Below are positions 1 through 5,327 of a stretch of DNA of 5,626 bases, piece after piece; the first letter of the stretch is position 1; each line of letters begins with the position of its first letter. The stretch comes from Prosthecobacter sp. (GTDB lineage: Bacteria; Verrucomicrobiota; Verrucomicrobiia; Verrucomicrobiales; Verrucomicrobiaceae), in assembly GCA_025869455.1 (NCBI GenBank), contig JAOZVT010000764.1, forward strand, positions 1 to 5,626, read 5' to 3'. The position numbers and the translations under genes are program-made. The notes beneath the pieces are model-generated. The model was not told the origin of the DNA. It did no database searches and worked only from the letters and a program-made list of their open reading frames with translations.

Positions 1-970
1 GTTTCGGATCAGTGGGGGTGCCTGCTTTGCCAAAGCTGGCGGCATCCGTACTTTCGCAGAGCAGACAGCCCAGCATGCGCCCACCAGGCCCGTCTCTCAG
101 GGGAATGAGGGCGGCAGATTGCATCTGGCTATCTTCAAAGTAAGGCTCATCCTCACTGTGCAGCACCACCCACGGCTGGGCTTTGGCGTGGCGGGTGACA
201 AAGCGTAGCATCTCCGAGATGACGCGGCTGCGCTTCTCCACCGTTTCCAGACCGGAAACACTGACCACACGCCAGCGGTCACCTTCTTGAACGAGCACGC
301 TGACGCGATTGATGCCTAACAATTCACGGGCATGGGCAGAGGCTAGCTTGGCTCCTGTTTCAGCGTCCAGCACGCCGGTTAAATCCGAGGCCAGTTGCAG
401 CAAGCGTTGCTGGCGCTGGCTTTGGGCACCGAGCTCACGCAGATGACGTGAGCGCAGGCGCGGACCCAGTTCGCTCATCAGGGCATGAACCATCATGGCT
501 ATTTCCGCCAGCTTCTTGGGATCGCTTTGAGCGGGAAACCAGAGCTGCACCGCGCCTAGATGATCATCGCCACTGCGCAGGGAGGCACCGACGATGGCGT
601 GCGGGCCGAGATTGATCAGAACCCCGGGAGTCACCGCCCCTTGCCCAGGAGGTGAGGGCATGAGCACCAGAGGTTGAGAAGAAAGGATGTTTTCCGTGGC
701 GGCCCGCAGGGTTTGCTGGCGCTGCTCAGAATCGGCCGTACCAGCGGCGGGTTCCAGTGCAAGACCCGCGCCTAACCGAAGGGATATGTCCTTGCCGCTG
801 CGCTGCGCCACCAGCCAGATGGCTCCGCCCAGGCTCTCGGTAGCATTGACGAGGCGTTGGAGAATGTTTTGATGAATCTCCGCCTCGCTGGCATTCATGC
901 TCGCAATGCGAGCCAACTCTGAGGACAGAGTTTGCAGGGCTTGCTGACGTTCTGGGGAGGGAGCGGCCAT
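1..970 (-). CDS. Partial GAF-domain protein, second gene of a TolC-linked operon (C-terminus outside window)
   Basis: An uninterrupted minus-strand frame runs from an ATG at 970 through the left edge: 323 codons, no stop. It begins MAAPSPERQQALQTLSSELA and has no signal peptide or membrane segment, so the visible part should be cytoplasmic. Residues ~20-165 and ~185-310 look like two successive GAF-type domains. The first contains AIWLV and LGAVQLWFP strands; the second has a helix LLQLASDLTGVLDAE, then NRVSVLVQEGDRWRVVSVSG and a closing strand MLGCLLCES. A Gln/Arg-rich helix (~175-192) links them. GAF domains bind small ligands or act as dimerisation sensors; no ligand can be assigned. The start lies 9 bases after the TolC-like stop, so co-transcription is likely, although only a weak AAG precedes the ATG. 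From context I infer a sensory domain fused to, or serving, an exporter, perhaps a GAF-HlyD adaptor. A stand-alone GAF regulator or sensor kinase cannot be excluded. Confidence 0.8.
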   Translation of the reverse strand, partial: MAAPSPERQQALQTLSSELARIASMNASEAEIHQNILQRLVNATESLGGAIWLVAQRSGKDISLRLGAGLALEPAAGTADSEQRQQTLRAATENILSSQPLVLMPSPPGQGAVTPGVLINLGPHAIVGASLRSGDDHLGAVQLWFPAQSDPKKLAEIAMMVHALMSELGPRLRSRHLRELGAQSQRQQRLLQLASDLTGVLDAETGAKLASAHARELLGINRVSVLVQEGDRWRVVSVSGLETVEKRSRVISEMLRFVTRHAKAQPWVVLHSEDEPYFEDSQMQSAALIPLRDGPGGRMLGCLLCESTDAASFGKAGTPTDPK

Positions 971-979
971 CTTAAATCG

Positions 980-2557
980 TTAGCGTGTGATCTTCACGGC
1001 TTGTGGTTGGCGGCCACCCCGATCAATGCGGATGCCCTGACGTTCCAGCAAGCTGCCACTGATCAGGGCCAGTTGAGTCGCGGCTTTGTTGTAATCGGCC
1101 AGGGCCGCGATTTGGCGGGTCGTGGCATCAGCCAGTTCGCGGCGGGCCTTCAGCACGTCAAAGGTCCGGGCCACGCCTTCATTCAGACGTTTCTGCTCCG
1201 TTTCTAAAAGGCGCTCACTGAGTCGAACGGATTCGCGGGTGGATTCCAGTCGCGCTTTGGCGGCCTTGACCTGGGCAATGACGGTGTCTAGTTCCACGGA
1301 TACGGTCAGCTCTGAGCGTGCGATGTTTAAAATGGCCTGCTGTTGGCGATGTTCGGCCATGGCACTGTTGGCCTTGGCCGTGCGGTTGCCTAACGGAATG
1401 GAAAATTGGAAGCCGACTTGGGTATCATAACCTTGGCGGTTAAAGGCATCTCGATAAGCCCCTTGGCGATCACCGCTCAGTCCATTGGCGGTCAGTGTGG
1501 CTTGCAGGTCCAGGCGTGGTAATAATTGGTTACGCGTGTATTTTACGATGATGTCCTGCTTTTCCGCTTCCTGAATCGTAGCGCGATGATCTGGGCGGCG
1601 GGCCAAGGCCGTTTGCATCAATTCATTGCGGTTCGTGCGTGGTGAAATGATGGGCAGGGAATCACGCGGCAGGAAGATCAGGCCTGCTCCTTCCTCCAGG
1701 GAAGCCAGGATTTGACCCTTGATGGAGCGTTGTTTTTCCACGGCAAAACTGAGTGCGGCGATGACTTCTTCCCGCGCAATCGCCACAGCTACCTCGGCTT
1801 CTTGCACATCAGCCGGTGACAGCACGCCTGCCTCCAGACGCTTCTGATTTTCGCTAACCAACTTTTGGGCAAAGATGACGACATTGCGTTTCACGCTGAG
1901 GTTTTCCAAAGCGAAGATGAGGTCGTAGTAGTCCAGCATCACTTGGGCGATGGAGCGCTGGAGTCGGGCCTCCCATTGATAATCGGCGATGGCTTCATTC
2001 TTCCGGCTCACGCGTACTTCGGCCAGATTCACGCCAGGGCCAAACCCGCGCAGCAAAGGTTGCGTCAGTGTCACTCCCACCGCTGCTGCATACTCGGGAT
2101 AAAAGATGGCAGGCGGGCGCTGGCGATTCAGGTCATTTCGATATTCGCCCAGGCTGGTGAATAGCCGATACTGCGTCCCCGTGGGCAGCAATCCTTCAAT
2201 GCCCGTTTGGGTGACGAAGCTTTGTTGTTTGAAGAGATTGGGCTCATTGAGCGCCACAAAGGTTCCGCCTGTTTGTACATACTCCAAGGCATTTTGCGGA
2301 AGGTTGGATTCCCGCCAGGTGGAGCTTAAAAAATAAGAAGGCTCAAATTTGCCCCATTCCGCATCCGTCTGCGCATCGGCGACTGCCCAGTTCAGCCATT
2401 CGATCCGTACATCCAGGCTGTTTTCCAGCACCTTTTGCAGCGTTTCATTCAGCGTCAGGTAGCTGGGTTGCAGTCCCAGGGTGTCTTCAAAAGTCTGCCC
2501 CCGCAGGCCTGTGGTCAGGCATGCGGTGCCGAGGAAGATCAAAAGCAGACGGAGCAC
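980..2557 (-). CDS. TolC-family outer-membrane efflux protein
   Basis: This 525-residue protein has the length and layout of TolC/OEP channel proteins, which trimerise into an outer-membrane barrel and periplasmic tunnel for type I or RND export. A signal peptide covers residues 1-20 (MLRLLLIFLG, then a likely cut after GLRG). A Cys at 13 lacks a proper lipobox. The first OEP repeat spans ~35-285: strands 110-175 include the typical TQPLLRGFG, followed by long helices with LVSENQKRLEAGVLSPADV. The second spans ~310-505: QVGFQFSIPLGNRTAKA, then helices with LLETEQKRLNEGVARTFDVL. The two NxxRLxxGV segments are the matching helix-turn elements of the internal duplication. The start is GTG at 2557, chosen because the signal peptide begins there; no ATG is in frame upstream and no Shine-Dalgarno is visible. 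It is the first gene of a minus-strand pair with the GAF-domain gene. The substrate cannot be told from sequence. Confidence 0.93.
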   Translation of the reverse strand: MLRLLLIFLGTACLTTGLRGQTFEDTLGLQPSYLTLNETLQKVLENSLDVRIEWLNWAVADAQTDAEWGKFEPSYFLSSTWRESNLPQNALEYVQTGGTFVALNEPNLFKQQSFVTQTGIEGLLPTGTQYRLFTSLGEYRNDLNRQRPPAIFYPEYAAAVGVTLTQPLLRGFGPGVNLAEVRVSRKNEAIADYQWEARLQRSIAQVMLDYYDLIFALENLSVKRNVVIFAQKLVSENQKRLEAGVLSPADVQEAEVAVAIAREEVIAALSFAVEKQRSIKGQILASLEEGAGLIFLPRDSLPIISPRTNRNELMQTALARRPDHRATIQEAEKQDIIVKYTRNQLLPRLDLQATLTANGLSGDRQGAYRDAFNRQGYDTQVGFQFSIPLGNRTAKANSAMAEHRQQQAILNIARSELTVSVELDTVIAQVKAAKARLESTRESVRLSERLLETEQKRLNEGVARTFDVLKARRELADATTRQIAALADYNKAATQLALISGSLLERQGIRIDRGGRQPQAVKITR

Positions 2558-2778
2558 AGGCCCAAGGTGGGGCGCTGAGACAGCATTGCAAGTGAGGGGA
2601 TGGATTCGCTTAGAACCTGTCTATGAAATGAAGATTTAAGCGCGCGCCAGCTAAAGCCATGACAGGCAGAGGGAGCTTATGAAAACGCTTTGTGCAGGAT
2701 GACACACAGATTCAAACAGGATTCATCATGCCTTGATGATTGACCTGGGTGGGTCGCTTCGTTTGGAATGGCTCTGTT
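2558..2778. other. Divergent intergenic region
   Basis: These 221 bases separate the minus-strand TolC operon from the plus-strand propeller operon, so they should carry promoters for both. I find no convincing sigma-70 pair for either direction. On the plus strand a TTGACC at 2740-2745 resembles a -35 box, but the hexamer 17 bases later (ttggaa, 2763-2768) is a poor -10 and would leave almost no leader before the ATG at 2779. The minus strand shows only AT-rich candidates around 2620-2645. A small palindrome at 2721-2741 is listed separately. Open frames crossing this region have no family resemblance and no plausible start signals. Confidence 0.6.
2721..2741. promoter_or_regulatory. Imperfect palindrome, possible operator
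   Basis: The arms TCATCA (2723-2728) and TGATGA (2734-2739) are perfect inverted repeats around a 5-base loop. Extending to ATTCATCA and TGATGATT gives 8-base arms with one mismatch. The element sits about 38 bases before the propeller start, in the divergent region, and overlaps the TTG of a -35-like hexamer at 2740. That position would suit a repressor site, but the arms are short and AT-rich, so chance is a real alternative. Confidence 0.25.
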
Positions 2779-3738
2779 ATGCGTCATACCATCCTCTCCC
2801 TCCTTACCGTTCTTGCCTTTGGCAGCGCGGCTTCTGCTGAAGTCGCTTACGAGTTCGCGCCGAATTTCATCACGCCACCTGCGGGCAAAGAAACCATTGG
2901 CAATGGTCATGGTGAGATTGCCTGCGATAGCGCGGGCAATTTTTATGTGAGTGTGCAAGAGGACAATGCGGGTATCCAGGTCTATGGGCCGGATGGAAAG
3001 TTCATCAAAGCGCTGCCACTGCCAAAGTCCCTGCATGGCTTTGTGATTCGCAAGGATGAAGGGGTGGAATATATCTTCGCGGCTGTGCTGGGTGAGCAGA
3101 AGGTCATCAAAACGAAGCTGGATGGCAGCCTCGTCATGGAGATCCCAACGAGTTCCTTCCCCGCAGGTAAAGCAGGTGCGAAAGGCCTGAAACTAACCAA
3201 TTGCGACATCGCGCCGAATGGTGACATCTACGTGGTGGATGGTTATGGTCAGAGCTGGATCTTTGTGTTTGATCGTGCGGGCAAATTCAAGTCGGTCTTT
3301 GGGGGGCCAGAGGAGCCGCTGAAGCTGGCTAATGCGCACAAGATCTTCATTGATAAGCGCTTTGAACCAGCTCGCGTGCTGGTCTGTGATCGTGGGAATA
3401 ACCGCATGTTGCACCTGGATCTGGAAGGTCATTTGATCAACGTGATCGCCAGTGAAGGTCTCCGCCGCCCTAGCAGCGTTTCCTTCCATGGTGACCTCAT
3501 GTGCGTGGCAGAAATCGCCGGACGTGTCAGCGTTTGGGACAAAGAGGGCAAGCAAGTGGCCTCCCTGGGCGTGAATGACACCGAAGGCCAGACCAACACG
3601 CCGAAGGTGGAGCCTAAAGATTGGCAGCAAGGCACGGTCACTTCACCCCACGGCATCACGTTTGACAATGAAGGCAACATCCTGGAGACGGAGTGGAATC
3701 TCTTCGGTCGCGTTCTGCGCTGGAACAAGAAAGGATGA
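2779..3738 (+). CDS. Secreted six-bladed beta-propeller, related to peptidyl-alpha-hydroxyglycine amidating lyase
   Basis: The 319-residue product starts with a clear signal peptide (MRHTILSLLTVLAFGSAASA, cut before Glu21), which decides for the ATG at 2779 over an in-frame TTG at 2740. Only a weak GGA (2765-2767) precedes it. The mature part is made of NHL-like blades with recurring D-x-x-G-N/D-I/F-Y-V and F/V-x-x-x-G-K motifs (e.g. DSAGNFYVSV ~50, APNGDIYVVDGYG ~145, LVCDRGNNRM ~201, FDNEGNILETEW ~295). The pattern resembles the lyase domain of peptidylglycine amidating enzymes. LHGFVI (His86), NAHKIF (His187) and SPHGITF (His291) match the three zinc-binding His segments, DGYGQS (Tyr156) matches the active-site DGYCNS, and CDRGNNR (Arg205) matches the ADRENGR arginine. 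The residue after the first blade that would supply the other substrate arginine is not obvious. It is likely periplasmic or extracellular. Lyase activity is an inference; a non-catalytic NHL protein is the alternative. Confidence 0.88.
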   Translation: MRHTILSLLTVLAFGSAASAEVAYEFAPNFITPPAGKETIGNGHGEIACDSAGNFYVSVQEDNAGIQVYGPDGKFIKALPLPKSLHGFVIRKDEGVEYIFAAVLGEQKVIKTKLDGSLVMEIPTSSFPAGKAGAKGLKLTNCDIAPNGDIYVVDGYGQSWIFVFDRAGKFKSVFGGPEEPLKLANAHKIFIDKRFEPARVLVCDRGNNRMLHLDLEGHLINVIASEGLRRPSSVSFHGDLMCVAEIAGRVSVWDKEGKQVASLGVNDTEGQTNTPKVEPKDWQQGTVTSPHGITFDNEGNILETEWNLFGRVLRWNKKG

Positions 3739-4346
3739 TCGGCCTGCGTCTCCGGTTTTTAATTCTCGTCGGGGGAGCTTCGCTGGCTCCCCTGATTGCT
3801 TTCAGTCATGCCTGCGAGTTTCTCGTGGCGCGGTTGGACATGAAGGCGGGGAGCATCCACCTGGAAATCACCGCCGATTACGGGGGCAATCCATTGATTG
3901 AAGATGAAGCTGCGGCGCGGGAGGCTGTGAAGCGCATTCTGCAAGTGCATGCAGGAGGGCAGGTGTGGGCGCTGGAGGACCTGGCGCCGCTGAATATCCA
4001 GCACCGCACGCAGTGGGATCCCCAAACACCCGCCTCGTTCGCGCCCCCGCCGAATGGACAGGATCACCAGCTCCTCAGCGCAGTTTGGGAGTGGCAGCCA
4101 AACCAGGATGAGCTGACCCTAGCCGTGCCCAAGGGTCATCTGCATGATGTCCTGCTGTGGACTCAAGATGAGCACCTGCCTGGAAAGCAGGCCAAGTGGA
4201 TGCTGTTGATCGAAGGAGAAAGCACACCTGTGATCCACATTCCGCACCCAGGTCCAAAAGGGTGGATCATCAGCTTGGTGGCGGTTGTCGGATTGGGCCT
4301 CTTCCTAGCGGGAAAGAGAGCGCGGCGTCAGAGGATACCCGTCTGA
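3735..4346 (+). CDS. Exported protein of unknown function with C-terminal membrane anchor
   Basis: I do not recognise the family. The 203-residue product begins at ATG 3735, which overlaps the TGA of the propeller gene (ATGA). This start gives a proper signal peptide, MIGLRLRFLILVGGASLAPL, with a probable cut after SHA (residue 26). An in-frame GTG at 3693 would add 14 polar residues and spoil it. An AAGAAAGG tract directly abuts the ATG, so translation probably depends on coupling to the upstream gene. The mature domain (~27-170) has beta-like strands (EFLVARLDMKAGSIHLEITADY), a short helix (EDEAAAREAVKRILQV, ~56-71) and further strands. It contains nine His residues, several clustered (GHLHDV, DEHLPG, VIHIPHPG). 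Residues ~176-193 form one membrane span, followed by KRARRQR, so the domain should face the periplasm with a short cytoplasmic tail. Its overlap with the propeller gene suggests a shared complex or pathway at the envelope. Confidence 0.85.
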   Translation: MIGLRLRFLILVGGASLAPLIAFSHACEFLVARLDMKAGSIHLEITADYGGNPLIEDEAAAREAVKRILQVHAGGQVWALEDLAPLNIQHRTQWDPQTPASFAPPPNGQDHQLLSAVWEWQPNQDELTLAVPKGHLHDVLLWTQDEHLPGKQAKWMLLIEGESTPVIHIPHPGPKGWIISLVAVVGLGLFLAGKRARRQRIPV

Positions 4347-4440
4347 TAACGACAAGCGAACATCGCAGCTATTCCACTCCGCTTACCAGCGCTTTTGACT
4401 AGTTTTCAAGGCGAACCGCCAGTGCGGCCAAACCTGCCTT
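4347..4440. other. Spacer downstream of the propeller operon, with a weak stem-loop
   Basis: There is no gene here. CAAGGC (4407-4412) can pair with GCCTTG (4436-4441), enclosing a 4-base inner stem CCGC/GCGG (4416-4419 with 4424-4427). No U-run follows, so it is not a recognisable intrinsic terminator. It directly abuts the hairpin array starting at 4441 and may be part of that element, although I find no clear counterpart on the far side. Confidence 0.4.
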
Positions 4441-4543
4441 GTGGTCCAACGGACCACCGGATTTAGCCCAGGGAGTCTAGCCCTGGGAAAGGAGAAAGAT
4501 TCCACCCGTATCACCGATGCGGCCTGAAGGGCCGCCGGAGAGG
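4441..4543 (+). repeat. Repeat unit, left copy
   Basis: The unit contains three stems. The first is GTGGTCC-AAC-GGACCAC at 4441-4457. After ACCGGATTTAGC-type linker sequence comes CCCAGGG(AGTCTAG)CCCTGGG at 4467-4487. A 31-base hinge follows, then GCGGCCT-GAA-GGGCCGC at 4519-4535, with one T-G wobble. The unit ends in CCGGAGAGG (4535-4543). Compared with the inverted right copy, the linker TTAGCCCAGGG and the end CCGGARAGG are shared, and the hinge keeps a GATTCCAC...ATCA core. Confidence 0.8.
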
Positions 4544-4588
4544 TGGAGGCAGGCGGAGGATGAGCAACGTACATAAGATGGAATGCGT

Positions 4589-4690
4589 CCTTTCCGGCGC
4601 TCCTTCAGAGCGCAACTTGATGCGTGGATCGTCCTGATCGTGACCCAGGGCAAGATGCCCTGGGCTAAGTCCAGCGGTCTTTCAGACCGC
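4589..4690 (-). repeat. Repeat unit, right copy, inverted
   Basis: Read on the minus strand from 4690, the unit is GCGGTCT-GAA-AGACCGC, then a TGGACTTAG linker and CCCAGGGC-ATCTT-GCCCTGGG. A 30-base hinge (4643-4614, with a GATCCAC...ATCA core) precedes GCGCTCT-GAA-GGAGCGC and the end CCGGAAAGG (4597-4589). It is 102 bases against 103 in the left copy. The outer and inner stems share a NCT-GAA triloop design, so the terminal hairpins within the unit may themselves be related. The copy ends two bases before an in-frame upstream ATG (4692) of the sigma gene frame, which I do not take as the gene start. Confidence 0.8.
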
Positions 4691-4808
4691 GATGCAGTCA
4701 CCACTTCGGCACAGGCTGTCGCAGGTAGGTCTGGGCATTTTAGCCAGTCGAATCCGACGCGTTATTTTTCCTGTCCAATTCTGTCCTTTCTCGGCCTATC
4801 TTTCTGGC
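4691..4808. other. Leader region of the sigma factor gene
   Basis: These 118 bases follow the repeat element and should hold the sigma operon promoter. I find no good sigma-70 pair, no ECF-type GGAAC...GTC pair and no Shine-Dalgarno before the ATG at 4809; the 40 bases before it are pyrimidine-rich. A 4-bp stem GTCG/CGAC (4747-4758) is too short to weigh. The sigma reading frame is open through this stretch, but the encoded residues do not look like part of the protein. Confidence 0.5.
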
Positions 4809-5327
4809 ATGGCCGATGACAAGACCACCCTTTTCCTAGAGCTGCTGACCGCAAACGAGCGGTCGCTCTACCTGTACGTGCATGGTTTGGTCCCTCGGGA
4901 TGGTGAGGCGGAAGACATCCTTCAGCAGACGAAGCTGCTCCTCTGGAAACACTTCAACGAATTCACCCTGGGCACCAATTTTATTGCTTGGGCCAGGAAG
5001 ACCGCGTTTCACCAGATCCTGACGCATCGTCGTAAAAAGAAGCGGGAGCATTTGTCCCTGGATGAAGAAGCGCTGGAGGCTCTCGGCCACGCGATCTCTG
5101 AGCTGGCTGATGATGGCTCGGAGCGTCAGGATGCCTTGCGCTCCTGCCTGACCCGTCTGCCTACGGAGCATCGCCAGATGGTGCATCTGCGTTACTTTGA
5201 TGACCTGGAGATTGACCAAATCGCCGAACAAGTCAGCCGCACGGAGGCCGCTGTGTATCGGGCGCTTAGCCGTGTGCGCATGACCTTACTGGAGTGTGTG
5301 CAAAAACAACTGGAGGCTCAGCCATGA
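4809..5327 (+). CDS. ECF-like sigma-70 family RNA polymerase sigma factor (Rhodopirellula/Verrucomicrobium type)
   Basis: The 172-residue protein has only the sigma-2 and sigma-4 regions, as in ECF sigma factors, which direct RNA polymerase to a small set of promoters. Region 2 spans ~8-78: FLELLTANERSLYLYVHGLV, then the core-binding and -10 segment GEAEDILQQTKLLLWKHFNEF and GTNFIAWARKTAFHQILTHR, ending in a basic RRKKKRE. An acidic linker (~84-105) follows. Region 4 spans ~108-162: LTRLPTEHRQMVHLRYFDDLEI, then a helix-turn-helix IDQIAEQVSRTEAAVYRALSRVR that reads the -35 element. Wording such as DILQQTKLLLW and GTNFIAWA is typical of the family first noted in Rhodopirellula and Verrucomicrobium. 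ATG 4809 was chosen because it places region 2 at the usual distance. ATG 4692 would add 39 residues of non-family sequence next to a repeat. Its stop overlaps the next gene (ATGA). Activity is probably held by that membrane partner; the signal is unknown. Confidence 0.93.
   Translation: MADDKTTLFLELLTANERSLYLYVHGLVPRDGEAEDILQQTKLLLWKHFNEFTLGTNFIAWARKTAFHQILTHRRKKKREHLSLDEEALEALGHAISELADDGSERQDALRSCLTRLPTEHRQMVHLRYFDDLEIDQIAEQVSRTEAAVYRALSRVRMTLLECVQKQLEAQP
5312..5316 (+). promoter_or_regulatory. Shine-Dalgarno site of the sigma partner gene
   Basis: GGAGG lies 7 bases before the ATG at 5324, inside the last codons of the sigma gene. It is the only strong ribosome binding site seen before any gene start in this window. 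It fixes the start of the downstream gene and suggests efficient, possibly independent, translation despite the ATGA overlap. Confidence 0.8.

Larger units (their letters stand above)
4441..4690. repeat. Composite inverted-pair hairpin element (REP/BIME-like)
   Basis: Six hairpins occur in mirror order. H1 is 4441-4457 (7-bp stem, AAC loop). H2 is 4467-4487 (CCCAGGG/CCCTGGG). H3 is 4519-4535. H4 is 4597-4613. H5 is 4644-4664 (CCCAGGGC/GCCCTGGG, 8 bp). H6 is 4674-4690 (GCGGTCT, TTC loop, AGACCGC). The right half read on the minus strand matches the left half element by element, so this is one ~103-base unit present twice in opposite orientation around a 45-base spacer (4544-4588). This is how BIMEs are built from paired REP sequences. 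No transposase (such as a RAYT) lies in the window to mobilise it. The array could also slow transcription or end it between the flanking operons, but no U-tract is present. Confidence 0.85.

Noticed and set aside
97..872. Short open frames 97-282 (minus) and 687-872 (plus) over the GAF gene
   Set aside because: The continuous 323-codon minus-strand frame from 970 has GAF-like strand and helix pattern; these translations are Ser/Arg/Pro-rich, as expected of shadow frames.
932..2336. Plus-strand open frames opposite the TolC-like gene (932-1207, 1122-1430, 1865-2164, 2106-2336)
   Set aside because: They lie antisense to a gene with a signal peptide and two clear OEP repeats, and their translations show no domain pattern.
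2513..2521. Lipoprotein signal at Cys13 of the TolC-like protein
   Set aside because: The residues before the Cys are G-T-A, lacking the Leu/Val/Ile expected at -3; ordinary cleavage after residue 20 fits better.
2677..3036. Minus-strand frame of 119 codons across the divergent region
   Set aside because: Most of it is antisense to the signal peptide and first blade of the propeller, with no family resemblance.
4441..4487. Intrinsic terminator for the propeller operon
   Set aside because: The stems are strong but none is followed by a run of T on the plus strand, so a standard terminator cannot be claimed.
4441..4690. CRISPR array
   Set aside because: There are only two units, in opposite orientation, each with internal stems; there are no regular direct repeats with unique spacers.
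4383..4819. Small open frames 4383-4574 and 4477-4704 (minus) and 4583-4819 (plus) in the intergenic region
   Set aside because: They run through the hairpin repeat units, so their content is set by the palindromes; none has a ribosome site or a recognisable protein pattern.
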